A stretch of 23,853 nt of DNA from a virus. The position numbers and the translations under genes are program-made. The stretch is from positions 1 through 23,853 of the IMG/VR virus record IMGVR_UViG_3300030012_001409; one strand, 5' to 3'. The notes under the pieces were generated by a model. That model searched no databases. It was given only the letters and a program-made list of their open reading frames with translations, and was not told the DNA's origin. Below are positions 6,389-12,600 of the stretch, in pieces; within the stretch, counting starts at the first letter, position 1; each line of letters begins with the position of its first letter.

Positions 6389-6481
6389 ATGACAACAGCC
6401 GAAAAAATCGCAGCAGCTAAGAAAAGAGTTGCTGAACTTGAACTTCTCATAAAATTATGGAGCAAACCAACAAAGACTTGA
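6389..6481 (+). CDS. Very small helical protein (30 aa)
   Basis: ATG 6389 to TGA 6481 encodes a 30-aa amphipathic helix (MTTAEKIAAAKKRVAELELL, then IKLWSK). It overlaps the next small ORF by 25 nt in another frame. No Shine-Dalgarno is visible; the T-rich hairpin lies just upstream. I call it because of the coherent heptad-like pattern and because the neighbouring ORFs are equally tightly packed. Function unknown. Confidence 0.4.
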   Translation: MTTAEKIAAAKKRVAELELLIKLWSKPTKT

Positions 6482-6609
6482 TAAAAAATTATTATGACCA
6501 GCTTGCAGAATTACAGAAAAAATTCTGGTTTGAACGGTTAGATCTTAAGGAATATTGTGTAAGATATGATGCTATAAATAAAAGGATAGCGGAACTAGAA
6601 AATGAGTGA
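6457..6609 (+). CDS. Small coiled-coil protein (50 aa)
   Basis: ATG 6457 to TGA 6609. The product is almost entirely charged helix (DLIKNYYDQLAELQKKFWFE, then AINKRIAELENE), a likely coiled coil. It overlaps the preceding ORF by 25 nt and the following one by 8 nt, as typical for packed phage genes. No family recognised. Confidence 0.45.
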   Translation: MEQTNKDLIKNYYDQLAELQKKFWFERLDLKEYCVRYDAINKRIAELENE

Positions 6610-6883
6610 TTCAAAAAAACTGAGAGCGTTGAAGGAGATCAGACGTAAAAATTTAGAAAAAAATTTATTAGATGTCCAGTTGAAAGGTCAAGATCATTAT
6701 GTGTTCATTAATGAAAGGAACAAAGCCCAAGTTGTAAATAAAGATGGTGCTTGGGTTACTGAACACATCAAAACATCAATTCTGAAGTTTAATTTTGAGA
6801 TTGATAAGATCCAAAAATTATTGGTGAAAGATTTTACAGATGAAGAACTTAAGCAATACGAAAAAAGCGTTTCATCTTCTTAA
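6602..6883 (+). CDS. Hypothetical protein (93 aa)
   Basis: A basic, mostly helical protein (LRALKEIRRKNLEKNLLD) with a short beta segment (DHYVFINERNKAQVVNKDG). The start ATG 6602 overlaps the previous stop by 8 nt. Its last 35 nt overlap, tail to tail, the end of the leftward gene at 6849-7127. Unknown function; it is the last gene of the rightward early series. Confidence 0.6.
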   Translation: MSDSKKLRALKEIRRKNLEKNLLDVQLKGQDHYVFINERNKAQVVNKDGAWVTEHIKTSILKFNFEIDKIQKLLVKDFTDEELKQYEKSVSSS

Positions 6884-7127
6884 ATAAATTTTTACGTTTT
6901 GTTTTTCTTTCACTGATCACTATTTGGGCTTCAAGTTCTATGAGGCGGCCAAGAAGGGATGCAAGAAATACATCCTGTTTCATTTGATGCCTTACCAAAT
7001 GAGTGCAATACCGTTTGATGCTGTAGATATCATCAGAGGCGAGGATGTCACGACATCTTTGTTCCACCGATAGCTCAAGCTCTAATGGAGCATCTTCTAT
7101 CTCGATGTTCAGGAATTTTCTTTTCAT
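6849..7127 (-). CDS. Hypothetical protein (92 aa)
   Basis: Second gene of a short leftward pair; its start overlaps the stop of the upstream gene by ATGA (7124-7127). The N-terminal half is acidic (NIEIEDAPLELELSVEQRCR), the middle is helical, and the C-terminus is strongly basic (SERKTKRKNLFKKMKRFF). No family recognised. It converges on and overlaps the rightward gene ending at 6883 by 35 nt, with no terminator between them. Confidence 0.65.
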   Translation of the reverse strand: MKRKFLNIEIEDAPLELELSVEQRCRDILASDDIYSIKRYCTHLVRHQMKQDVFLASLLGRLIELEAQIVISERKTKRKNLFKKMKRFFRIA

Positions 7128-7285
7128 TTTACTGGAAAGAGTTTTTCTTCTATCATCTTGACGATGGCATCGTCTACATCATTGTCTGATTTCTTGGCAA
7201 GATCTTTCAAAAGGTTCAATGCTGCCTTGCGTAGAGATTCACTTTTACCAAACTTGATAAATAGATTAATTAGAAACTTTGACAT
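7124..7285 (-). CDS. Small hypothetical protein (53 aa)
   Basis: ATG at 7285, TGA at 7126-7124, in a 4-nt overlap with the next leftward gene. The product begins MSKFLINLFIKFGKSESLRK and continues with a helix and an acidic stretch (KKSDNDVDDAIVKMIEEKLF). The start of the protein is amphipathic and might touch the membrane. The translational coupling to the next gene is the main support. Function unknown. Confidence 0.6.
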   Translation of the reverse strand: MSKFLINLFIKFGKSESLRKAALNLLKDLAKKSDNDVDDAIVKMIEEKLFPVK

Positions 7286-7398
7286 TGTTTTATTGTGTTA
7301 CTTTCCAAACATAACAGTATTTGCTAAGTTTGGCATATAGCTGCCTAATTAAGCAATGGTCATCAGCTTACTCCTCACACTAGGGCAGTTTTTTTATT

Positions 7399-7668
7399 AT
7401 GGCTGAAGAAGAAAAAGAGAAAGAAGGTTTTGACTGGGGTGAACTCTTTGGCCATAGTGTCAGGTTTCTTATTTTGACTTGGAGTTTGTCAATGATGACT
7501 CTTGGATACATGGGCAAGGTAAGAATTGATGGAGCGTTTACCGCAGGTTTAGTCAGCGGTGTGCTAGGAAGCTACGGCATTTCCGTGGGACAGAAGAAAG
7601 GTGGCACAGGTAACGGAAATCCACCTAAAATAGTAGATAATAGTAAAAACAAAGTAGGTATCAAATGA
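7399..7668 (+). CDS. Small membrane protein, holin candidate (89 aa)
   Basis: A charged N-terminus (EEEKEKEGFDWGELF) is followed by one clear membrane helix (FLILTWSLSMMTLGYMG, about residues 24-40), a second glycine-rich hydrophobic segment (FTAGLVSGVLGSYGISVG) and a charged tail. Size and layout suit a class II holin or an accessory membrane protein, but no endolysin is adjacent to confirm this. It is the first gene of a rightward cassette of four; the next gene overlaps its stop by ATGA. The intergenic stretch 7286-7398 must carry the divergent promoters, but I see no convincing boxes in it. Confidence 0.6.
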   Translation: MAEEEKEKEGFDWGELFGHSVRFLILTWSLSMMTLGYMGKVRIDGAFTAGLVSGVLGSYGISVGQKKGGTGNGNPPKIVDNSKNKVGIK

Positions 7669-8198
7669 AAAAACTGATCCCATTTTTATTTATTGTCGGA
7701 AGTCCTACCGCAGTATTGGCAGATATTTCTCACTCAATCCAAAACGTAGTTTCAGTTTCTACATTAGGTGCCAGTTCAACAGCAAATAGAGTTGGCACGA
7801 CCTTTTCAGCATCAGGAACAAATGTCACCCCAACTGCTAGTGAAACTGCTAATGCAATAGGTACGCTTGATTTAACAGATGCACAAATCACAAATGGAGT
7901 TCCTACTATCGACTCAACCACCACTTATGCAGTAACCACTACTGGTGATGCGTGGTCTGTGTCAGAAAGCTTTATTCAAGGCGATTCTATCCCTACAAGT
8001 TTTTTAGGTACAACGGTTACTAATGGTGTTGTGCCATCGTTACCTATCTTCGGGGATACCACAACTGTTAGTGGTGGAGATATTGGCACTACAGCGATGA
8101 CAATGGACTCTGGTGGTGCAATGACAGTCAATCTATCTGCAACAGGCGCGGGTGTTACAGCACAGATGCAAAGTACGATCAAACTTGAAATTGATTGA
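7665..8198 (+). CDS. Exported Ser/Thr-rich protein 1 (177 aa)
   Basis: A classical signal peptide (MKKLIPFLFIVGSPTAVLA, cleavage probably after VLA) leads a Thr/Ser/Val-rich, lysine-poor beta-type body (NVVSVSTLGASSTANRVG and similar), with no cysteine. Late phage genes rarely carry signal peptides, so it is likely placed in the periplasm, outer membrane or outside. A motif GDAWSVSESF about residues 92-101 has a counterpart GEAFSITENF in the next protein, suggesting a duplicated family. ATGA overlap with the holin candidate upstream. Possible roles: envelope disruption at lysis, spanin-like action, or surface modification; none is shown. Confidence 0.65.
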   Translation: MKKLIPFLFIVGSPTAVLADISHSIQNVVSVSTLGASSTANRVGTTFSASGTNVTPTASETANAIGTLDLTDAQITNGVPTIDSTTTYAVTTTGDAWSVSESFIQGDSIPTSFLGTTVTNGVVPSLPIFGDTTTVSGGDIGTTAMTMDSGGAMTVNLSATGAGVTAQMQSTIKLEID

Positions 8199-8626
8199 TG
8201 CGGTGGCTTGTACTTATATTCTTCGCAATACCTAGTGCAAATGCTGGGAGTATTACACCTTCCTTTTCTACAGGCCAGATGGAATCTTCAAGCTCTAGCA
8301 AGACTATTATCGTGGAGACAATTGTTACAGAGAACTATAGGACAGGGTACTCATATTCTATGCAAGGGTCTAATGTACAAGTCAAAGATGGAACTGTTAT
8401 CTCACCTGATGCGACATATACAAACACACAAACAGTTAATGGGGTTTCGTTTCAATGGGTGACTCCAAACCTAACAACCAAACCTCAATGGGAGATCAAA
8501 ACCCCAGGAGAAGCCTTCAGTATTACAGAAAACTTTTTAGCTCCAGGTTTAGATGCCACAAGCACAATACAGAGAACAATCAATACAGAAAGTCAGAGTA
8601 CAAGTTTAAGTATCTTCTCGCAGTAA
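8198..8626 (+). CDS. Exported Ser/Thr-rich protein 2 (142 aa)
   Basis: Signal peptide MRWLVLIFFAIPSANAG with probable cleavage after ANA. ATG 8198 shares one base with the previous stop (TGATG); an in-frame TTG at 8195 would add one residue. The mature protein is Ser/Thr-rich and beta-type; its YRTGYSYSMQGSNVQV and GEAFSITENF segments parallel NRVGTTFSASGTNVTP and GDAWSVSESF of the preceding protein, so the two are probably distant paralogues. The 3' part overlaps the next ORF by up to 172 nt in the -1 frame. Function unknown. Confidence 0.65.
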   Translation: MRWLVLIFFAIPSANAGSITPSFSTGQMESSSSSKTIIVETIVTENYRTGYSYSMQGSNVQVKDGTVISPDATYTNTQTVNGVSFQWVTPNLTTKPQWEIKTPGEAFSITENFLAPGLDATSTIQRTINTESQSTSLSIFSQ

Positions 8627-9222
8627 GTTTCTTACTTATATCGCCTGTAAAAGCTAATACCGTATCATCCCCATCTGCATCATCTTCTGGAACAGTTATA
8701 AATAATGGATATCAGACAATAAATGGAAACTTTCCTACTCATAGATATTCACAGGGTATTCAATGCCAATTACCAACTTTGGCTATCACTCCCTTTATCA
8801 CTAAAGGACAAAATTACAGCCATCCAAAAGTTACAACAACCAGAACCAACATTTACGATCTTTCAGAAGATGCTGACGGTAATCTTATTAATCCTGGTCG
8901 TATCCTTTATCAGTCCGAACAACCAAGAATAGATCAGACTACATTTAATTTTAATTATGGTGTCACTGCAAGTTTTCAGATACCACTCGGAGGTCATGGA
9001 TTTAATAAGGCTTGTTTAAGGGCTGCTGAAACACAGATAAAAGGACAGGAATTTGCACTTACTAAGGCGAAATTAGAGGCTAATCTGGCAAGAATGAAGA
9101 TATGTGCAGAGCAACTAAAACTCGGTGTAAAATTTGTTGGAGAAGATGCTGTTACCTGTAAAAATGTTGTATTAACTAGCGTTCCAAACCAAGTTATCCC
9201 ACATACTCATAAATTAAAGTAG
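8455..9222 (+). CDS. Exported Cys-containing protein 3 (start uncertain)
   Basis: The open frame from ATG 8455 gives 255 aa; ATG 8488 is the next possible start. The conserved-looking part begins at KYLLAVSFLLISPVKA (about residues 52-67), a signal-peptide-like segment, followed by NTVSSPSASSSG, GYQTINGNFPTHRYSQGIQC, a strand-rich middle and a helical C-terminus with cysteines (ACLRAAETQ, KICAEQLKLG, TCKNVV). From memory this pattern occurs in marine cyanophage proteins that start right at the signal peptide. Here no ATG, GTG or TTG lies between 8491 and the signal segment, so translation must begin upstream with a long basic N-region, use a non-standard start, or arise by a -1 shift from the preceding gene. 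The coding from about 8608 to 9222 is convincing. Confidence 0.6.
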   Translation: MGDSKPNNQTSMGDQNPRRSLQYYRKLFSSRFRCHKHNTENNQYRKSEYKFKYLLAVSFLLISPVKANTVSSPSASSSGTVINNGYQTINGNFPTHRYSQGIQCQLPTLAITPFITKGQNYSHPKVTTTRTNIYDLSEDADGNLINPGRILYQSEQPRIDQTTFNFNYGVTASFQIPLGGHGFNKACLRAAETQIKGQEFALTKAKLEANLARMKICAEQLKLGVKFVGEDAVTCKNVVLTSVPNQVIPHTHKLK

Positions 9223-9254
9223 ACAAGCCACGGGCTGTGGTAAGACTCGTCTAC
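9219..9254. terminator. Hairpin between converging operons
   Basis: GTAGAC (9219-9224) pairs with GTCTAC (9249-9254), and inside it CCAC (9228-9231) pairs with GTGG (9237-9240). It starts within the stop codon of the rightward cassette and lies just before the end of the leftward late operon. T-rich but not pure T stretches follow on both strands. A bidirectional terminator is likely. Confidence 0.5.
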
Positions 9255-9260
9255 AGATAT

Positions 9261-9881
9261 TTATTTTACCTTTTTTTCTTTCTTCTTTGTCAGTTTTTTT
9301 ACAATATTCTTAACTAATGGTTTGATGATATTAAGTAAAAGTGGAGAACTGGCAGCGACCAAGCCAATAACAGCAGTAGATACAATGCTAGAAACTTCTG
9401 GAATGTACTGATCCTTAAACGGGACATCCTCATAAAGTGTTATACATTCAATCCCATCATCCCCTCTTTTATGGCCTATGACACGTTCTAATCGTTTTTC
9501 GTTACGAAAGTCTCCAACTCTTTGGTTTGATTTACCAGGGCAGGGTTCAAACTCAATCTTTTTGTCTTTCTTTGGTTTTACAGTTTTTTGTTGAGTTGAA
9601 GTTGGAGTAGGTGGTGTTGATCTAGGCGTATCTTCTGTATAAATAATTTCATTAGGATCATATCTTATCGGATCGTAAGAAGGGATCTGACCTTCAGGGC
9701 AGACAGTATATGTTCCATTAGGATCTGCTATCAGCAAAGAAGGATTGCGTGTAGTTTCTAAATCTCTGTGATATAAATTACAACCTGGTATTTTGCCTTC
9801 AAGTTTATGTTTTATAAAATATGGTGTATCAGGTAGATCAATAGTTGGAAGTGTTATCTGAGGTATCTTAATTTCACTCAT
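9261..9881 (-). CDS. Cyanophage-type hypothetical protein with C-terminal membrane helix
   Basis: A 206-aa protein. The N-terminal half has the pattern IKIPQITLPTIDLPDTP, IPGCNLYHRD, LLIADPNGTYTVCPEGQIPS and YDPIRYDPNEI, which I recall from cyanophage and uncultured marine phage proteins near tail genes. A proline/threonine/lysine linker (about 85-110) separates it from a C-terminal hydrophobic helix (IVSTAVIGLVAASSPLLL) and a very basic tail (KKLTKKKEKKVK). It may be a membrane-associated or minor structural protein. It is the last gene of the late operon; its start overlaps the upstream gene by 8 nt. Confidence 0.65.
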   Translation of the reverse strand: MSEIKIPQITLPTIDLPDTPYFIKHKLEGKIPGCNLYHRDLETTRNPSLLIADPNGTYTVCPEGQIPSYDPIRYDPNEIIYTEDTPRSTPPTPTSTQQKTVKPKKDKKIEFEPCPGKSNQRVGDFRNEKRLERVIGHKRGDDGIECITLYEDVPFKDQYIPEVSSIVSTAVIGLVAASSPLLLNIIKPLVKNIVKKLTKKKEKKVK

Positions 9882-10092
9882 CTTTATCTACATCACCAAT
9901 AGAAATAGACCACCCATCTTCTCCGAATTTACCAGTTTCTATAATCTTTGGTTTTGTTATTTTTGCATCCATTTCATCATGATATTTTTTTATCTCATCA
10001 TCTAATTCAAGTTGTAATTTTTTTATTCTTAGCCAAGACACAAATTTATCAATATAGTATTTTATTAATTTTTTAAAAAACCCAAAGATCAT
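9874..10092 (-). CDS. Small hypothetical protein with amphipathic N-terminus (72 aa)
   Basis: The N-terminus IFGFFKKLIKYYIDKFVSWL is a basic hydrophobic helix that may bind membrane; a charged helical part and GEDGWSISIGDVDKDE follow. It is linked by a 4-nt overlap to the upstream gene (10089-10092) and an 8-nt overlap to the downstream gene, so three small genes form a coupled set. No family recognised. Confidence 0.6.
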   Translation of the reverse strand: MIFGFFKKLIKYYIDKFVSWLRIKKLQLELDDEIKKYHDEMDAKITKPKIIETGKFGEDGWSISIGDVDKDE

Positions 10093-10307
10093 TTAATGAT
10101 CGGCATTGATGGGCCTGTTACTTTTGGTAAACCCTGATCTAATACTTTGGGCATCATGCCTTGCACGTTACCTAATATTTCGTTCATTACTTTTGCTTTG
10201 AACTGTTCTGAAGTTACATACTTGTAACCAAAGTACGCTCCACCACTCATTGAGGCTACCATTACAAATGAGATGATACTCAAAACATTAGCGATTTTTT
10301 GAAACAT
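10089..10307 (-). CDS. Small one-TM protein (72 aa), cyanophage type
   Basis: One membrane helix (VLSIISFVMVASMSGGAYFG, about residues 8-27) with a short N-terminus, then a helical soluble part (YVTSEQFKAKVMNEILGNVQ) and a proline-rich end. I recall similar proteins with the MFQKIANVLSI start in marine phages infecting cyanobacteria, without a known function. A role at the membrane during infection or lysis is possible. Confidence 0.6.
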   Translation of the reverse strand: MFQKIANVLSIISFVMVASMSGGAYFGYKYVTSEQFKAKVMNEILGNVQGMMPKVLDQGLPKVTGPSMPIIK

Positions 10308-10330
10308 GATTAATAAAATGGTAGCACCAC

Positions 10331-10528
10331 TTACTCTGATGGTACTGTTTCTTCTTGTAGGGTTGTTGCCTTTGTACCTGATGGCTGGTTATCTTCGGAT
10401 TTTGACATCTCCAAAATCTGCTGTTCCAACAACTTTATCGCACCAGTAATTTCATAAAGATTTGCTAGTTGCTTTTCTTTTTCTAACAACAGTTGTTGTT
10501 TTGTCTCAACTAATTTTTGTAAATCCAT
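10331..10528 (-). CDS. Small coiled-coil protein (65 aa)
   Basis: Residues 1-42 form a continuous charged helix (MDLQKLVETKQQLLLEKEKQ onwards), a likely coiled coil; the rest is a polar tail. It starts 3 nt after the stop of the preceding gene (10532). Its place just downstream of the fibre gene suggests a helper or minor structural role, but this is only context. Confidence 0.55.
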   Translation of the reverse strand: MDLQKLVETKQQLLLEKEKQLANLYEITGAIKLLEQQILEMSKSEDNQPSGTKATTLQEETVPSE

Positions 10529-10531
10529 AAA

Positions 10532-10810
10532 TTAAGAGTAAAGTGTCTTACCTTTTGTTATAGCAGCATCAATATCTGTAAACGATTCAGATGTCCAGAT
10601 TGATGTTGTTTCATCAAGTTTTTTATAGTCTTTAATAATTTCAAGATGTTTTACATTTCTTTCAATCATTGCTTTCCATTCTGCCTCAGGATCAGAATAT
10701 CCTGTTCTTGTTGTATATGCTGAATAATTAGCATCTGCATTAATTACGTTAACGCTATGACCAGCAGCAGTATAAATTGCCGCAATTTCATCTGCGGTTT
10801 TTTCTTCCAT
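10532..10810 (-). CDS. Hypothetical protein downstream of tail fibre (92 aa)
   Basis: A small acidic protein (EEKTADEIAAIYTAAGHSVN at the N-terminus, YSDPEAEWKAMIERNVKHLE in the middle). No catalytic motif. It follows the S74 fibre gene by 24 nt and could be a fibre assembly factor or a minor tail protein. I recognise it only as a type that commonly sits behind phage fibres. Confidence 0.55.
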   Translation of the reverse strand: MEEKTADEIAAIYTAAGHSVNVINADANYSAYTTRTGYSDPEAEWKAMIERNVKHLEIIKDYKKLDETTSIWTSESFTDIDAAITKGKTLYS

Positions 10811-10834
10811 AATAAAAATTAGGTTAGTTTTAGT

Positions 10835-12559
10835 TTACCCCATTTCAAGGGCTGTGACTTTTGCTGATAATTCTTGTACTGCTTTTACTAAAATTGGTAC
10901 AAATTTTCCATAAGATGCTTCTAATTTTTCTGGATTGGATTTATAAACTGCACCAATATAATCATTTTTATCACCTAATGCAGCATCAATTTCTTGTGCA
11001 ATAAAACCAAGTTCTGTTTTTCCATTATTTGCACTAGGTTCACGCATTGCCCATGTAAACTTTCTTGGCCTCAGTGAATTAATTAAATCAAGTCCATCTT
11101 CTGAATCAACAATATCTGTTTTATCTCTTTCATCTGAAAGTGCGCTGATTGATTGCACTTGGCAACGAATAGCAGTGATACTTGAATTGCCTAGAGTTAC
11201 TTCATTAGTGGCTGTTGCAGAAGAAGGGTCTGCGTCATAACCAAGAGATGTGTTGTTTGATCCAGTTGTTATAAGATCACCTGCACTTGAACCTACGGCC
11301 GTGTTCTGAGTTCCAGTTGTGTTCGCATTTAATGAAAGATTACCAAAAGCAGTGTTATCATTTCCAGTATTGTTTTGCTGCAAAGCACTGACACCAAAAG
11401 CATTATTACGTGTTCCTTCAGTGTTGAATTGCATACAATGAGAACCAAAAGCATTATTTAATTCGCCAGTAGTATTAGTAGTTAAAGCGTTCCTGCCTAC
11501 AGCAGTAACATTATTTGCGGTAGTATTAGCATCTAAAGCATTTGCACCTACGGCTGTGTTATTTGAAGCAGTGGTGTTTACCCCCAATGCACTATTTCCA
11601 AAAGCTGTATTGTTTGCCCCCGAAGTATTTAACTTTAAAGATTGTGAACCCATCGCCGAGTTTGCGCTTCCTGTTGTATTACTAAGCAAACTATAAGTAC
11701 CAAAAGCAGAATTATTACTTGCCTCAGTGTTAGATTGCATAGCTGACGAACCCATACAAGTGTTGTTAGTTCCAGTTGTATTCAATGCCATAGCACTTTT
11801 ACCAACAGCAGTATTTAAGTTTGCTGTATTATTTGCAAGACATTCATGCCCGACTGCAACGATGTTAAAGCCAGATATATTACTTGTTAAAGCTGAACCA
11901 CCAACAGCAACGTTAAAGTTTCCTGTAGTATTTGCGTCTAATGCACCTGTTCCTACAGCAGTATTGATTTGACCTGTAGTATTTTTTTGCATTGCAGCAT
12001 TACCAATAGCAACATTACTTGCAGCATTGTTATCTTCTAGAGCTTGTGTTCCAATAGCAACGCACTGAATCGCAGTGGTGGCTGTTTCTAAAGCTTCTTG
12101 TCCTATTGCTATATTTGCATTTCCTGTAGTGATGTTTCCACCAGCAAGAGTACCAATTCCTACACAACTAGCCCCAGAAGTTAAATCTGTTAATGATTGT
12201 TTTCCTATTGCAATGTTATTTGTACCACTAACAGAAGCATCTAAAGCACTCTCTCCAAGAACAGTGTTACCATCAGCTGAGTTTGCACCTTTACCAATAT
12301 TAATTGAATTTATTGTTCCATCTATAGGAAATGCTGGCCCACCAGCTAATGTAAATAAATCTAAAAAAGCATTATTTGATGTATTTCTAAGCTGCATCAT
12401 ACTTGTGGAAGTATTAGCAAAAAAACCACTTGCAAAGGTTGTACTTGCAGCCGAAGAACCAGAATTATTTGTTGCTATCGCTTGTAAAACGGTATTAATA
12501 TCAGCTCTGACGTTAGCACCCGTAGAGTTGTCTATTGTATAATCTGAAGCTTGTGCCAT
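10835..12559 (-). CDS. Tail fibre with head-type repeats and peptidase S74 chaperone
   Basis: A 574-aa fibre. Residues 1-35 (ASDYTIDNSTGANVRADINT and neighbouring part) match the attachment domain of marine phage fibres. Residues 88-450 consist of about twenty 17-residue repeats, consensus NTAxGxxALxxNTTGxx, which should form a trimeric left-handed YadA-head-like stalk. Residues 473-574 are a peptidase S74 intramolecular chaperone domain: the self-cleavage site has SDERDKTDI (S475-D476 with K480), then FTWAMRE, ELGFIAQEI, and a final coiled coil (LVKAVQELSAKVTALE). The chaperone trimerises the fibre and cleaves itself off. It likely recognises the host surface. It follows the J-equivalent gene by 41 nt, where a TATAAT-like box (12587-12582) is seen without a matching -35. 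Confidence 0.88.
   Translation of the reverse strand: MAQASDYTIDNSTGANVRADINTVLQAIATNNSGSSAASTTFASGFFANTSTSMMQLRNTSNNAFLDLFTLAGGPAFPIDGTINSINIGKGANSADGNTVLGESALDASVSGTNNIAIGKQSLTDLTSGASCVGIGTLAGGNITTGNANIAIGQEALETATTAIQCVAIGTQALEDNNAASNVAIGNAAMQKNTTGQINTAVGTGALDANTTGNFNVAVGGSALTSNISGFNIVAVGHECLANNTANLNTAVGKSAMALNTTGTNNTCMGSSAMQSNTEASNNSAFGTYSLLSNTTGSANSAMGSQSLKLNTSGANNTAFGNSALGVNTTASNNTAVGANALDANTTANNVTAVGRNALTTNTTGELNNAFGSHCMQFNTEGTRNNAFGVSALQQNNTGNDNTAFGNLSLNANTTGTQNTAVGSSAGDLITTGSNNTSLGYDADPSSATATNEVTLGNSSITAIRCQVQSISALSDERDKTDIVDSEDGLDLINSLRPRKFTWAMREPSANNGKTELGFIAQEIDAALGDKNDYIGAVYKSNPEKLEASYGKFVPILVKAVQELSAKVTALEMG
11209..12298 (-). repeat. 51-bp-period coding repeats of the fibre stalk
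   Basis: About 20 tandem copies of a 17-codon unit (two copies look one codon shorter), consensus NTAxGxxALxxNTTGxx. The copies differ at most positions outside the consensus, so they are old duplications. The strand opposite gives long open frames that are by-products of this periodicity. Confidence 0.85.
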
Positions 12560-12600
12560 TTGTAATACAAAATTTTATTTAATTATATACTATCCTAAAA

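Noticed and set aside
7286-7398. Intergenic region between divergent genes: searched for promoters, hairpin or tRNA
   Set aside because: Only weak box-like matches and a 5-bp AGCTG/CAGCT pairing were seen; no reliable promoter, terminator or RNA could be assigned.
8195-8197. TTG 8195 as start of the second exported protein
   Set aside because: ATG 8198 directly follows, overlaps the previous stop by one base and gives a standard signal peptide; TTG would add only one residue.
11727-12542. Long open rightward frames (81 and 155 aa) opposite the fibre gene
   Set aside because: They are antisense by-products of the 51-bp coding repeats; their residue composition is repetitive and they have no start signals.
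12582-12587. TATAAT on the minus strand upstream of the fibre gene as a late promoter
   Set aside because: No -35 hexamer at 15-19 nt, and the region is AT-rich, so the match may be chance.
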